The position numbers and the translations under genes are program-made. Positions 42,402 to 50,278 of a stretch of DNA of 64,000 nt are shown here, in pieces. The notes beneath the pieces are model-generated. The model was not told the DNA's origin and did not search any database. It worked only from the letters and a program-made list of their open reading frames with translations. Source of the DNA: Actinomadura graeca (GTDB lineage: Bacteria > Actinomycetota > Actinomycetes > Streptosporangiales > Streptosporangiaceae); the NCBI RefSeq assembly GCF_019175365.1, contig NZ_CP059572.1, forward strand, positions 1 to 64,000, in the 5' to 3' direction. The stretch's first letter is position 1, and each line of letters starts with the position of its first letter.

Positions 42402-43393
42402 CGCGTTACCTCCCAGAGAGTCCGCTGCCAATCGCGCAGGAACCGGGGCAGCCCGTAGCGGTCGACGGCGTGGGCCCGCGCCTCCTTGCCCATCTGGCGG
42501 GCACGCGGCGGGTCGGCGGTCAGCGACCGCGCGGCGTCGGCGAGGGTGCCGGCGCGCGTGGACAGCACCCCCGCCTCCGGCGGCACCGCCTCGACGGCCT
42601 CGGTGGTGGCCAGCGCCACCACCGGCAGGCCGAGCATCATGGCCTCGATGAGCGCGAGGCCGAGCGAGGTCCACCGGTAGGGGTGGACGTAGACGCGGCG
42701 GCGGGCGAGCTCCTCGTGCATCCTCGCCTGCGGCAGGTCCTCGAAGGTCCACAGCGACTCGGGCGCGATGCCGAGCCGTCCGGGGACGTCGGCGACGTTC
42801 ATCCCGAACAGGTCGAGGGGGACGGCCGCGGCCAGCCCGGCGAGCAGGTCGGTGCCCGCGACGCGGCCCCGGCGGAGGGGGTCGTTGATGACGACGCCGG
42901 CGCGGGGCATGTCACCGGTGCAGCGGTAGCCGGGGTCCACGACGCCGTGCTCGATGACCGTGGTCGGCGCCCGCCCGCAGTTCCAGAACAGCTGGTTGAA
43001 GTGGGTGACGTGCACGACGGGGATGTCGGCGCGGTCGTGCAGGAAATGCCGGCTGTCGGGGACGATCTCCTCCGGCCATCCGGCGTCCGCGGGCGTCCGG
43101 CGGGGGGTGTCGTGCTCGACGTACACGGCGGGGACGTCGCGTCCCGGGCGCCGGCCGAGCCACTCCTCGGTGAGGCGCAGCTCGCGCGGCCGCTGCAGGA
43201 CGACCACGTCCACCTCCTCGTCCCGGAGCCGGTCGAAGGGCACCTCGACGGCGCGGCCGGGCCAGGCGAAGGTGTCGGGGCGCCCCCTGCCGTCCGGGCC
43301 GCGGCCGGGCGTGACGGGCACCAGCGTGGTGTGCGGGCCGTGCACGAACGACGTCGCCCACGAGCCGTGCACGTGCCAGAGCAGGACCCTCAT
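42398..43393 (-). CDS. GT-B glycosyltransferase (divergent)
   Basis: 331 aa. The C-terminal half is recognisable as a family 4-like donor domain (YVHPYRWTSLGLALIEAMMLGLPVVA), while the N-terminal half (MRVLLWHVHGSWATSFVHG, VYVEHDTPRRTPADAGWPE, VVHVTHFNQLFWNC) is of a less common type found in actinobacterial glycan operons beside carbamoyltransferases. No membrane segment. ATGA overlaps on both ends keep it inside the operon. Confidence 0.83.
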   Translation of the reverse strand: MRVLLWHVHGSWATSFVHGPHTTLVPVTPGRGPDGRGRPDTFAWPGRAVEVPFDRLRDEEVDVVVLQRPRELRLTEEWLGRRPGRDVPAVYVEHDTPRRTPADAGWPEEIVPDSRHFLHDRADIPVVHVTHFNQLFWNCGRAPTTVIEHGVVDPGYRCTGDMPRAGVVINDPLRRGRVAGTDLLAGLAAAVPLDLFGMNVADVPGRLGIAPESLWTFEDLPQARMHEELARRRVYVHPYRWTSLGLALIEAMMLGLPVVALATTEAVEAVPPEAGVLSTRAGTLADAARSLTADPPRARQMGKEARAHAVDRYGLPRFLRDWQRTLWEVTR

Positions 43394-44409
43394 GCGACCA
43401 CCTCCCCGCCGGGCCCGACGTCGGCCGCGACGATCTCGACGGCCGCGGCGACCTCCTCGGCGCGGACGGACGCCAGGCACGGGTGCCCGTCGACCGGGCA
43501 TTCGCGGGCCCGGCTGTCCTTGCAGGGCGCCTGCTGGTCGCCGAGCAGCGCCAGCGGGACCCCGAACGGCGCCCACCGGGCGGCCGGGACGGTCGGCGCG
43601 AACAGCGACACGACGGGCGTGCCGACGGCGGCGGCCAGGTGCGCGGGACCGGTGTTGCCCGCGACGACGGCGCGCGCGCCCCGCAGCACCGACCCCAGCT
43701 CGGCCAGCGTCGTGCGGCCGCCGAGGTCCAGCCCGTCCTCCCCGGCGACGAGCGCGGTCAGCTCCTTCTCGTCGCCGTGGCCGGTGACGACGACACGGTG
43801 CCCGGCCGCGCCGAGGACGCGCACGGCGTCGGCGCAGTGCGCCGGCGGCCACGCCCGTGCCGGGACGGACGCCCCCGGATGCACCACCACGTACCCGGGC
43901 CCGCCGGTGAGGTGGTCGGTGTCGGGCAGCGGCTCACGGACCCGCAGCCGGGTGTCGGCCGACGCGGGGAACCCCGCGTCCTCGGCGAGCGCGAGCATGC
44001 GCAGCGGCTCGGGCACGTCGCCCTCGGGACGGTGCCGCAGGTCCAGCAGCGAGCCGGGGTAGTCCTCGCTGATGCCGCCGATCCACGGCGTCCCCGCCAG
44101 GCGCAGCAGCAGCGCCAGCGGCAGCGGCGACTGGTGCGACGAGGTGAGGATCAGCGCCCGGTCGAAGCCCGCGAGCGTCCCGGTGAACCGCTCGATGTCC
44201 AGGACGTCGACCGGGTCGGGCTCCGGGTCGATCCACGGCGCGCGCCACTCGATCACCTCGTCCACGCCGGGGAGCAGGTCGGCGGCGGCGCGGCCGCGCG
44301 GCCCGCACAGCAGCACGACCTCCTCGGCGCGCGCGGCCACCGCCCGCACCGCGGGCCCGGCGAGCAGCACGTCGCCGATGTTGTCCTGCCTGGCCACCAG
44401 CACCCTCAC
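43390..44409 (-). CDS. Glycosyltransferase family 9 (heptosyltransferase-type), copy 2
   Basis: 339 aa. RQDNIGDVLLAGPAVRAVAA and VVAGNTGPAHLAAAVGTPVVSLFAPT mark the GT9 family; VVVHPGASVPARAWPP is the partner loop. It is more heptosyltransferase-like than copy 1 in its ARQDNIGD start. A C-terminal cluster of cysteines (CKDSRARECPVDGHPCL) could bind metal and is also found in some LPS heptosyltransferases. GTG start overlapping the GT2-GmhB stop by 4 bp. Confidence 0.9.
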   Translation of the reverse strand: MRVLVARQDNIGDVLLAGPAVRAVAARAEEVVLLCGPRGRAAADLLPGVDEVIEWRAPWIDPEPDPVDVLDIERFTGTLAGFDRALILTSSHQSPLPLALLLRLAGTPWIGGISEDYPGSLLDLRHRPEGDVPEPLRMLALAEDAGFPASADTRLRVREPLPDTDHLTGGPGYVVVHPGASVPARAWPPAHCADAVRVLGAAGHRVVVTGHGDEKELTALVAGEDGLDLGGRTTLAELGSVLRGARAVVAGNTGPAHLAAAVGTPVVSLFAPTVPAARWAPFGVPLALLGDQQAPCKDSRARECPVDGHPCLASVRAEEVAAAVEIVAADVGPGGEVVA

Positions 44410-45950
44410 CGCGACCTCCCTCCGCCGAGCAGCAGGTCCACGGCGGCTTCCAGCGTCGGCGCCGTCTCCGGCGCGCGCGCGATCTCCACTGGCAGGGTCC
44501 GCCCGGTGGGCACGAGGATGCCGCGAGCACCCGCCGCGGCGGCGGCCTCGACGTCGCCGCCGATGTCGCCGATGACGGCGCAGTCGGACGGCCGCGCGCC
44601 CAGCCGCCGCGCCGCGCGCTCGATCATCCCCGGCAGCGGCTTGCGGCACGCGCATCCGTCGTCGCCGTCGTGGGGGCAGAACTCCCACACGTCGACGCGG
44701 CCGAGCAGCTCCTCCACGCGCGCGTTCACGCGCCGCACGTCCCCCGCCGTGATGCGGCCCTTGGCCACGCCCGACTGGTTGGACACCACGCCGATGCGGA
44801 CCCCGTGGCGCCGCAGCCGGTCCAGGGCCCGCCGCGCCCCCGGCATCGGCTCGACCCGCCGGGGGTCGCCGTTGTACGGGACGTCGCGGATGAGGGTGTC
44901 GTCGCGGTCGAAGAGGACCACCCGGGGCCCGGCCCACGGCCGCGCGCGCCGGTGCGCGAGGAGCCCCCGGATCCGGTGCCGGATCGCCACGGGCGGGATC
45001 ACGGCGCTGGTCACCAGCATCAGCGCGACCTCGGCGCCCGTCCGCGGCCCCGGCCGGATCCGCTCCGCGGCGAACCGCGCGGTGAGCGCGGCCCAGACCG
45101 TCCCGGAGACCAGGGCGATCCCTGTCACCCGGCCCCTCCGGGGCGGCCGCCTCCGGGCCGCGACGAGGGCGGGGGGCACGGTGACGAGGGCGGCGAGGCC
45201 CGCGAGCGTGGTGGCGGCGTGGCGGCGCAGCAGGCCCGGGCCCTCACCGGCGCGGGCGCGCCAGGAACGGCCGTGCAGGCGCCACATCAGGACGTCGTCG
45301 GCGTTGCCGGCCTGGGCGCGGACCGAGGCCCACGGACCCGCGGGCCGCACCGGATGGGTGATCTCCCGCGTGCCGCGGACGAGGCGGTGGCCGGCGTCCA
45401 GGACGCGCAGCGCCAGGTCGGCGTCCTCGCGGTAGGCCCGGCGGAACCGTTCGTCGAAGCCGCCCGTCCCGGCGAGGACGCCGCGCCGGTAGGCCATGTC
45501 GGCGGTGATCCAGTCGGCGTCCGCGAGACCGGCGGTGCCCCGCTCCCAGTCGGTGGGGCGCTGCCCGTCCGGCGGCGGGACCCTGACGCGGCCCTTGGAC
45601 CCGGCGACGCCGGGCGGCAGGCCGGCGAGGTCGTCGGCGAGCCGGGCGCACCAGCCGGGGCCGGGGACGACGTCGTCGTCGAGGAAGGCCACCCACTCGG
45701 TCGCGGCGGCGCGCCAGCCGGTGTTCCGCGCGGCGGCGGGACCCCGTCCCCCGGAGCGCAGGACCCGGATGCCCGGCCCGCCGGGCGGCGGCAGCGGCAG
45801 TGGCAGCGGCGCGCCGGGCACGGGACGGTCGTCCACGACGATGATCTCGTGCGGGGCGCCTTCCCCGCCGGCGGCGGACGCGAGGAGGGCGTCGAGCGTC
45901 ACGCGCAGGCTGTCCCTGCCGATCGTCGGGACGACGACGGTGTGGCTCAT
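44406..45950 (-). CDS. Fusion of a GT2 glycosyltransferase and a GmhB-type heptose bisphosphate phosphatase
   Basis: 514 aa. Residues 1-225 are a GT-A transferase (VVPTIGRDSL, HEIIVVDDRP, WVAFLDDDVVPGPGW with the metal DDD, REDADLALRV). Two to three hydrophobic stretches follow (about 245-335). Residues about 345-500 are a HAD phosphatase: VLFDRDDTLIRDVPY, VVSNQSG, and CPHDGDDGCACRKP, the zinc loop typical of D,D-heptose 1,7-bisphosphate phosphatase, then GDIGGDVEAA. The HAD half supplies the GmhB step between the two HldE activities. Its start overlaps the carbamoyltransferase stop. Confidence 0.88.
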   Translation of the reverse strand: MSHTVVVPTIGRDSLRVTLDALLASAAGGEGAPHEIIVVDDRPVPGAPLPLPLPPPGGPGIRVLRSGGRGPAAARNTGWRAAATEWVAFLDDDVVPGPGWCARLADDLAGLPPGVAGSKGRVRVPPPDGQRPTDWERGTAGLADADWITADMAYRRGVLAGTGGFDERFRRAYREDADLALRVLDAGHRLVRGTREITHPVRPAGPWASVRAQAGNADDVLMWRLHGRSWRARAGEGPGLLRRHAATTLAGLAALVTVPPALVAARRRPPRRGRVTGIALVSGTVWAALTARFAAERIRPGPRTGAEVALMLVTSAVIPPVAIRHRIRGLLAHRRARPWAGPRVVLFDRDDTLIRDVPYNGDPRRVEPMPGARRALDRLRRHGVRIGVVSNQSGVAKGRITAGDVRRVNARVEELLGRVDVWEFCPHDGDDGCACRKPLPGMIERAARRLGARPSDCAVIGDIGGDVEAAAAAGARGILVPTGRTLPVEIARAPETAPTLEAAVDLLLGGGRSR

Positions 45951-47584
45951 CGGTGCACCTCCCCGCGGCGCACCACGAAGGGCCCGATCGCCAGCAGGTC
46001 GACCGGCGCGGACCCGAAGCACTCCAGCGCGTCGCGGGGGTCGTCGGCCATGGGACGGCCCGCGGTGTTCAGGCTGGTGTTGACGAGGACCGGCAGGCCG
46101 GTCAGCGCGCGGAACTCCTCCAGGAGCCGCGCCACGAGCGGCTCGTCCGCGGGGGAGACGGTCTGGACGCGCGCCGTGCCGTCCACGTGGACGACCGCGG
46201 GTATCCGTTCCCGCCATCCGGGGCGGACGCGGTGGACGAACAGCATGTACGGGCTCGGGATCGGCCCGTCGAAGATCTCGGGCGCGTGCTCCAGCGCGAC
46301 CATCGGCGCGATCGGGCGGAATTGCTCGCGGCCCTTGACGTCGTTGAGCCGCTCCACGTTGCCGGCGTGGCCGGGATGGGCGAGCAGCGAGCGGTGGCCG
46401 AGCGCGCGCGGCCCGTACTCCGAGCGGCCCTGGAACCAGGCGACGATCTCGTTGCGCGCGAGGGCCCCGGCGACGGTGGCGGCCAGGTCGTCCGGGCGCT
46501 CGTACGGGATCTTCGCGGTGTCCAGGTACCGGGCGATCCGCCGGTCGTCCCACCCCCGTCCGAGGTCGGCGCCGGGCATCGCCGCGAGCGGCCCGCCCCG
46601 CTGCCGGGCGAGGTGCAGGGCGGCGCCGAGCGCCGTCCCCGCGTCACCCGCGGCCGGCTGCACCCAGATCTCGTCGTAGGGACCCGACTCCGCGAGCCGG
46701 GTGTTGGCCACGCAGTTCAGCGCGACGCCGCCGGCGAGCATCAGGCGCCGTGAGCCCGTCCGCCCGCGCAGCCAGGCGGCCAGGTCGAGCAGCACCTCCT
46801 CCAGCCGGGCCTGGACGCTCGCGGCGAGGTCGGCGTGGTCGCGGGTCCATTCGCCGTCCGGCGGGCGGGCCTTGGCGAGCGCGCCCCAGTCGACCGGCCT
46901 GACCGCGAAGCCCCCGTCGCCGGTGGCGCCCACGTGCTCGCGCAGCTCGCCGAGGAAGCGCGGCTCCCCGTAGGAGGCGAGCGCCATGACCTTGTACTCG
47001 TCGCTGGAGCGCAGGAATCCCAGGTGCTCGGTGAGGTCCTCGTACATGAGGCCGAGGGAGTGGGGGAGCCGCTGCGCCTGCAGGACGGTCAGGGCGCCGT
47101 TCTCGTAGGTCCCGGCCAGATGCGAGTGCGACTCGCCGCGGCCGTCTAGGACGAGCACGTCCCCGTCGCCCGGCGACGGCGCCGCGAGTCCCGCGGACGC
47201 GGCGTGCGCGACGTGGTGCGGGACGTACTCGACGATACCGGGGTCCAGCCCGGGCAGCGCCGTGGACAGGAACGCGGGCGCGCGCCGGGCGTACAGCGTC
47301 CGCAGCCGCTCCCACTGCTCGTCGTGCCCGTCCAGGCCGGGCTCGACGAGGTGGGGGTCATAGGAGTAGGCGACGGCGTCGAGGTCGCCGGGTTCCAGCC
47401 CGGCCTCCTCCAGGCACCATCGGGCTGCCCTTTCCGGCAGTTCCCAGGCCGCGAAGGGCACCGGGCGTTTCCCGTGTTTGCGGCGGCTGAAACGTTCCTC
47501 CTCCGCCGCGGCGACGACGACCCCGTCCGCCACGAGGGCGGCTGCCGGGTCATGGAAAATCGCGTTGATTCCGAGCACACGCAT
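45947..47584 (-). CDS. O-carbamoyltransferase (TobZ/NodU family)
   Basis: 545 aa. Kae1-like N-terminal domain: VLGINAIFHDPAAALV, metal site HHVAHAAS, VLVLDGRGE, and LAGGVALNCVANTRL. YrdC-like C-terminal part: FQGRSEYGPRALGHRSLLAHP and LVNTSLNTAGRPM. It transfers carbamoyl from carbamoyl phosphate via carbamoyl-AMP to a hydroxyl, usually on a sugar. It is the first gene of the ten-gene heptose/glycan operon. ATG 47584 fits the family's start; the ribosome site (GGGGCC) is weak. Confidence 0.92.
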   Translation of the reverse strand: MRVLGINAIFHDPAAALVADGVVVAAAEEERFSRRKHGKRPVPFAAWELPERAARWCLEEAGLEPGDLDAVAYSYDPHLVEPGLDGHDEQWERLRTLYARRAPAFLSTALPGLDPGIVEYVPHHVAHAASAGLAAPSPGDGDVLVLDGRGESHSHLAGTYENGALTVLQAQRLPHSLGLMYEDLTEHLGFLRSSDEYKVMALASYGEPRFLGELREHVGATGDGGFAVRPVDWGALAKARPPDGEWTRDHADLAASVQARLEEVLLDLAAWLRGRTGSRRLMLAGGVALNCVANTRLAESGPYDEIWVQPAAGDAGTALGAALHLARQRGGPLAAMPGADLGRGWDDRRIARYLDTAKIPYERPDDLAATVAGALARNEIVAWFQGRSEYGPRALGHRSLLAHPGHAGNVERLNDVKGREQFRPIAPMVALEHAPEIFDGPIPSPYMLFVHRVRPGWRERIPAVVHVDGTARVQTVSPADEPLVARLLEEFRALTGLPVLVNTSLNTAGRPMADDPRDALECFGSAPVDLLAIGPFVVRRGEVHR

Positions 47585-47666
47585 GCGAAGGCCCCGATTC
47601 GGCGCAGCATCAAATGGGGAGCAGATGCCGTCGTCGTAGGCACCGCCCAGGGGTGCTAACCAGAGC

Positions 47667-47686
47667 AAATCCCCTATAGGTGATTT
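47667..47686. promoter_or_regulatory. Near-perfect 20-bp palindrome between the divergent glycan genes
   Basis: AAATCCCC-TATA-GGTGATTT (one mismatch) lies 83 bp from the carbamoyltransferase start and 122 bp from the divergent GT2 start, in the most AT-rich part of the 224-bp gap. It may be an operator for both directions. A looser repeat CCGAGAA ... TTCTCGG (47694-47726) is adjacent. Confidence 0.45.
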
Positions 47687-47808
47687 CCCATTGCCGAGAA
47701 CCGGCTCACTAAACACCGCTTCTCGGAAAGACCGTGGCGAACAAGGCGCGGTGGTACATCTAGACCGTCGCCATACATTTCCTCGCCCGGCTCGGGTACT
47801 GGCCGCCC

Positions 47809-48696
47809 ATGCGTTTCACCGTCGTGGTCATCACCCGGAACCGCAGGCGCGCGCTGCTGGCCGCGCTCGCGCGCCTGCGGTCACTCGCGGAACGGCCTCC
47901 GGTCATCGTGGTGGACAACGCCTCGGAGGACGGCAGCGCCGACGCCGTCGCCGCCCTCTTCCCGGAGTTCCGCCTGATCCGGTCGCGACGCAACCTGGGC
48001 GCCGTCGCGCGCAACGCCGCGGTGGACCACGTCCGCACCCCGTACACGGCCTTCTGCGACGACGACGTCTGGTGGGAGCCGGAGGCGCCCTCCCGCGCCG
48101 CGGACCTCCTGGACGCCCATCCGCGCCTCGCGGTCGTGACCGCCCGGATCCTGGTGGAGCCGGGCGGGCGCGAGGACCCGATCGTGACCGAGCTGCGGCA
48201 CTCGCCCGTCCCGGGCCCGCCGTGGCTGCCCGGGCCGGCGCTCGGCTCCTTCCTGGCCGGGGCGTCCATGGTCCGGGTCGCCGCCTTCCGCGAGGCCGGC
48301 GGGTTCTGTCCCCGGCTGTGGCTCGGCGGCGAGGAGGAGCTCCTCAGCGCCGACCTGATGGCGCTCGGCTGGCACCTCTGCTACGCCGACGACGTGGTCG
48401 TGCACCACGAGCCGTCACCGCGGCGCGAAGCGAGCCTGAGGCGCCGGCACGGAATCCGCAACACACTGTGGTTCACCTGGCTGCGCCGCCCGCTGCCCGC
48501 CGCGGCCCGCCGCACGGCCGGGCTCCTGCGCACGCTGCCCCGCGACCGGGTCACCGCGGGGGCGCTCGCCGAGGCCCTGGCCGGGCTGCCGTGGGTCGCC
48601 CGCGAGCGCCGGACGCTGCCCCGCGACGTCGAGGAGCGGCTCCGCACGCTGGAGGCGTCCCAGCGCCATTCCAAGGCCCGGCGCTATGTCGGATGA
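47809..48696 (+). CDS. Family 2 glycosyltransferase
   Basis: 295 aa soluble GT-A enzyme: VVVITRNRRRALLAAL, PVIVVDNASEDGSADAV, RRNLGAVARNAAVDH, FCDDDVWWEP (metal binding) and FCPRLWLGGEEELLSADL. The tail is arginine-rich without membrane spans. It diverges from the heptose operon and is followed 69 bp later by a clear paralogue, so both probably serve the same glycan. Donor unknown. Confidence 0.88.
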   Translation: MRFTVVVITRNRRRALLAALARLRSLAERPPVIVVDNASEDGSADAVAALFPEFRLIRSRRNLGAVARNAAVDHVRTPYTAFCDDDVWWEPEAPSRAADLLDAHPRLAVVTARILVEPGGREDPIVTELRHSPVPGPPWLPGPALGSFLAGASMVRVAAFREAGGFCPRLWLGGEEELLSADLMALGWHLCYADDVVVHHEPSPRREASLRRRHGIRNTLWFTWLRRPLPAAARRTAGLLRTLPRDRVTAGALAEALAGLPWVARERRTLPRDVEERLRTLEASQRHSKARRYVG

Positions 48697-48765
48697 CGGC
48701 CGGTGCCACCGCGCGGGCGGGACGCCCGCCACAAGGGCGGACCCCCGCCCGGAAGGAGCGGCCCG

Positions 48766-49593
48766 ATGGCCGATGTCACGGTCGTCGTCGCGACCCGGAA
48801 CCGCGCCGACGAGCTGCGCCGCAGCCTCCGCCGGCACCACGCCCCGGTGATCGTCGCCGACAACGCCTCCGCCGACGACACCCCGGAGGTCGCCGAGGCC
48901 GCCGGCGCCGAGGTGGTGCGGCTGCCGCGCAACCTCGGGGCGGCGGCCCGCAACATCGGCGCCGAGCGCGCCGCGACGCCCTACGTCGCCTTCGCCGACG
49001 ACGACTCCTGGTGGGCGCCCGGCGCGCTGGAACGGGCCGTGCGGCTCCTCGGCTCGCACCCGCGGGCGGCGCTGCTGGCCGCGCGCGTGCTCGTCGGCGA
49101 GGACGAGCGGCTGGAGCCGGTGTCCGCGCAGATGGCGCGCGCGCCGCTCGGCCGGCCGGGCGGCCTGCCGGGGCCGGCCGTCCTCGGGTTCCTGGCCTGC
49201 TCGGCCATCGTGCGCCGCGACGCCTTCCTCGGCGTCGGCGGCTTCTCGCCGGTCCTGCACTTCGGAGGCGAGGAGGAACTCCTCGCGCTCGACCTGGCCG
49301 CCGCGGGCTGGGGCCTGGCGTACGTGGACGAGCTCGTCGTCCACCACCACCCCTCCACGGCGAACCGCGACCCGGCGGCCAGACGGCGCCGGGAGGCCCG
49401 CAACCGGCTGCTCACCGCGTGGCTCCGGCGCCCGCTGCCCGCCGTGGCCCGCGCCACCGCCGCCGCCCTCACCACCCGGGACGGGCGGGCGGGGCTCGCC
49501 GACGCCGCCCGCGTCCTGCCCGCGCTGGCCCTGGCCCGCCGGCCGGTCCCCCCGGCCGTCGAGGCGGCGCGGGCGCGGCTGGCGGGCCGCTGA
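48766..49593 (+). CDS. Family 2 glycosyltransferase (paralogue of the preceding gene)
   Basis: 275 aa. It aligns over its length with the gene before it: VVVATRNRADELRRSL, PVIVADNASADDTPEV, PRNLGAAARNIGAE, FADDDSWWAP, LHFGGEEELLALDLAAAGW. The two look like a tandem duplication that has diverged. GGAAGGAG 7 bp before ATG 48766 fixes the start; an upstream ATG at 48703 would add an arginine/glycine-rich stretch and lacks a ribosome site. Confidence 0.88.
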   Translation: MADVTVVVATRNRADELRRSLRRHHAPVIVADNASADDTPEVAEAAGAEVVRLPRNLGAAARNIGAERAATPYVAFADDDSWWAPGALERAVRLLGSHPRAALLAARVLVGEDERLEPVSAQMARAPLGRPGGLPGPAVLGFLACSAIVRRDAFLGVGGFSPVLHFGGEEELLALDLAAAGWGLAYVDELVVHHHPSTANRDPAARRRREARNRLLTAWLRRPLPAVARATAAALTTRDGRAGLADAARVLPALALARRPVPPAVEAARARLAGR

Positions 49594-49666
49594 CCCGCGA
49601 CGTTTCGGGGCGGTGGGCGGGGTAGGCCGCCCGAGACCGCCCGCCGACAAGCGAAGGAGACACCGG

Positions 49667-50272
49667 ATGCGCGCCGTGGTGATCAACTGCACGCTGAAGC
49701 GCTCGCCCGAGAAGTCCAACACCGAGGCGCTCGCCGCCGTGGTCGAGGGCGAGCTGCGCGCCCGGGACGTCACCGTGGAGAGCATCCGCGCGGTGGACCT
49801 GGACATCCCGCCGGGGGTGGAGACCGATCTCGGCTCCGGCGATCAGTGGCCGGGCGTCCACCGGTCGCTGGTGGAGTCGGAGATCCTGGTGATCGCGTCG
49901 CCGACCTGGGCGGGTCATCCGTCGTCGGTCGCGCAGCGGGTCATCGAGCGGATGGACGCGATGCTGTCGGAGAAGGACGACGCGGGACGGCCGATCGCCT
50001 ACAACCGGGTCGCCGGGGTGGTCGTCACCGGGAACGAGGACGGGGCGCACCACGTGATCAGCGAGATCAGCGGGGCGCTGAACGAGTTCGGCTACACGAT
50101 CCCCGGCCAGGCGTGGACGTACTGGAACCGGGGGCCCGGCCCCGGGGAGAGCTACCTGGACTCCGGCGAGGGCCGGGACTGGTCGGCGAGCACCGGCCGG
50201 GCGATGGCCTCCAACCTCGTGGCCGCCGCGGCGGCGCTCGCCGCGCGTCCCATCCCGGCGCCGCCGTCCTGA
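49667..50272 (+). CDS. NADPH-dependent FMN reductase / flavodoxin-like protein
   Basis: 201 aa flavodoxin fold. INCTLKRSPEKSNTEAL is the phosphate loop of the WrbA/NADPH-FMN reductase group, ILVIASPTWAGHPSSVAQRVIERMD the second flavin loop, and VVVTGNEDGAHHVI the third. It probably reduces FMN or quinones in the cytosol. GAAGGAG precedes ATG 49667. It converges on the MFS gene with a 6-bp gap. Confidence 0.85.
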   Translation: MRAVVINCTLKRSPEKSNTEALAAVVEGELRARDVTVESIRAVDLDIPPGVETDLGSGDQWPGVHRSLVESEILVIASPTWAGHPSSVAQRVIERMDAMLSEKDDAGRPIAYNRVAGVVVTGNEDGAHHVISEISGALNEFGYTIPGQAWTYWNRGPGPGESYLDSGEGRDWSASTGRAMASNLVAAAAALAARPIPAPPS

Positions 50273-50278
50273 CCGGCG

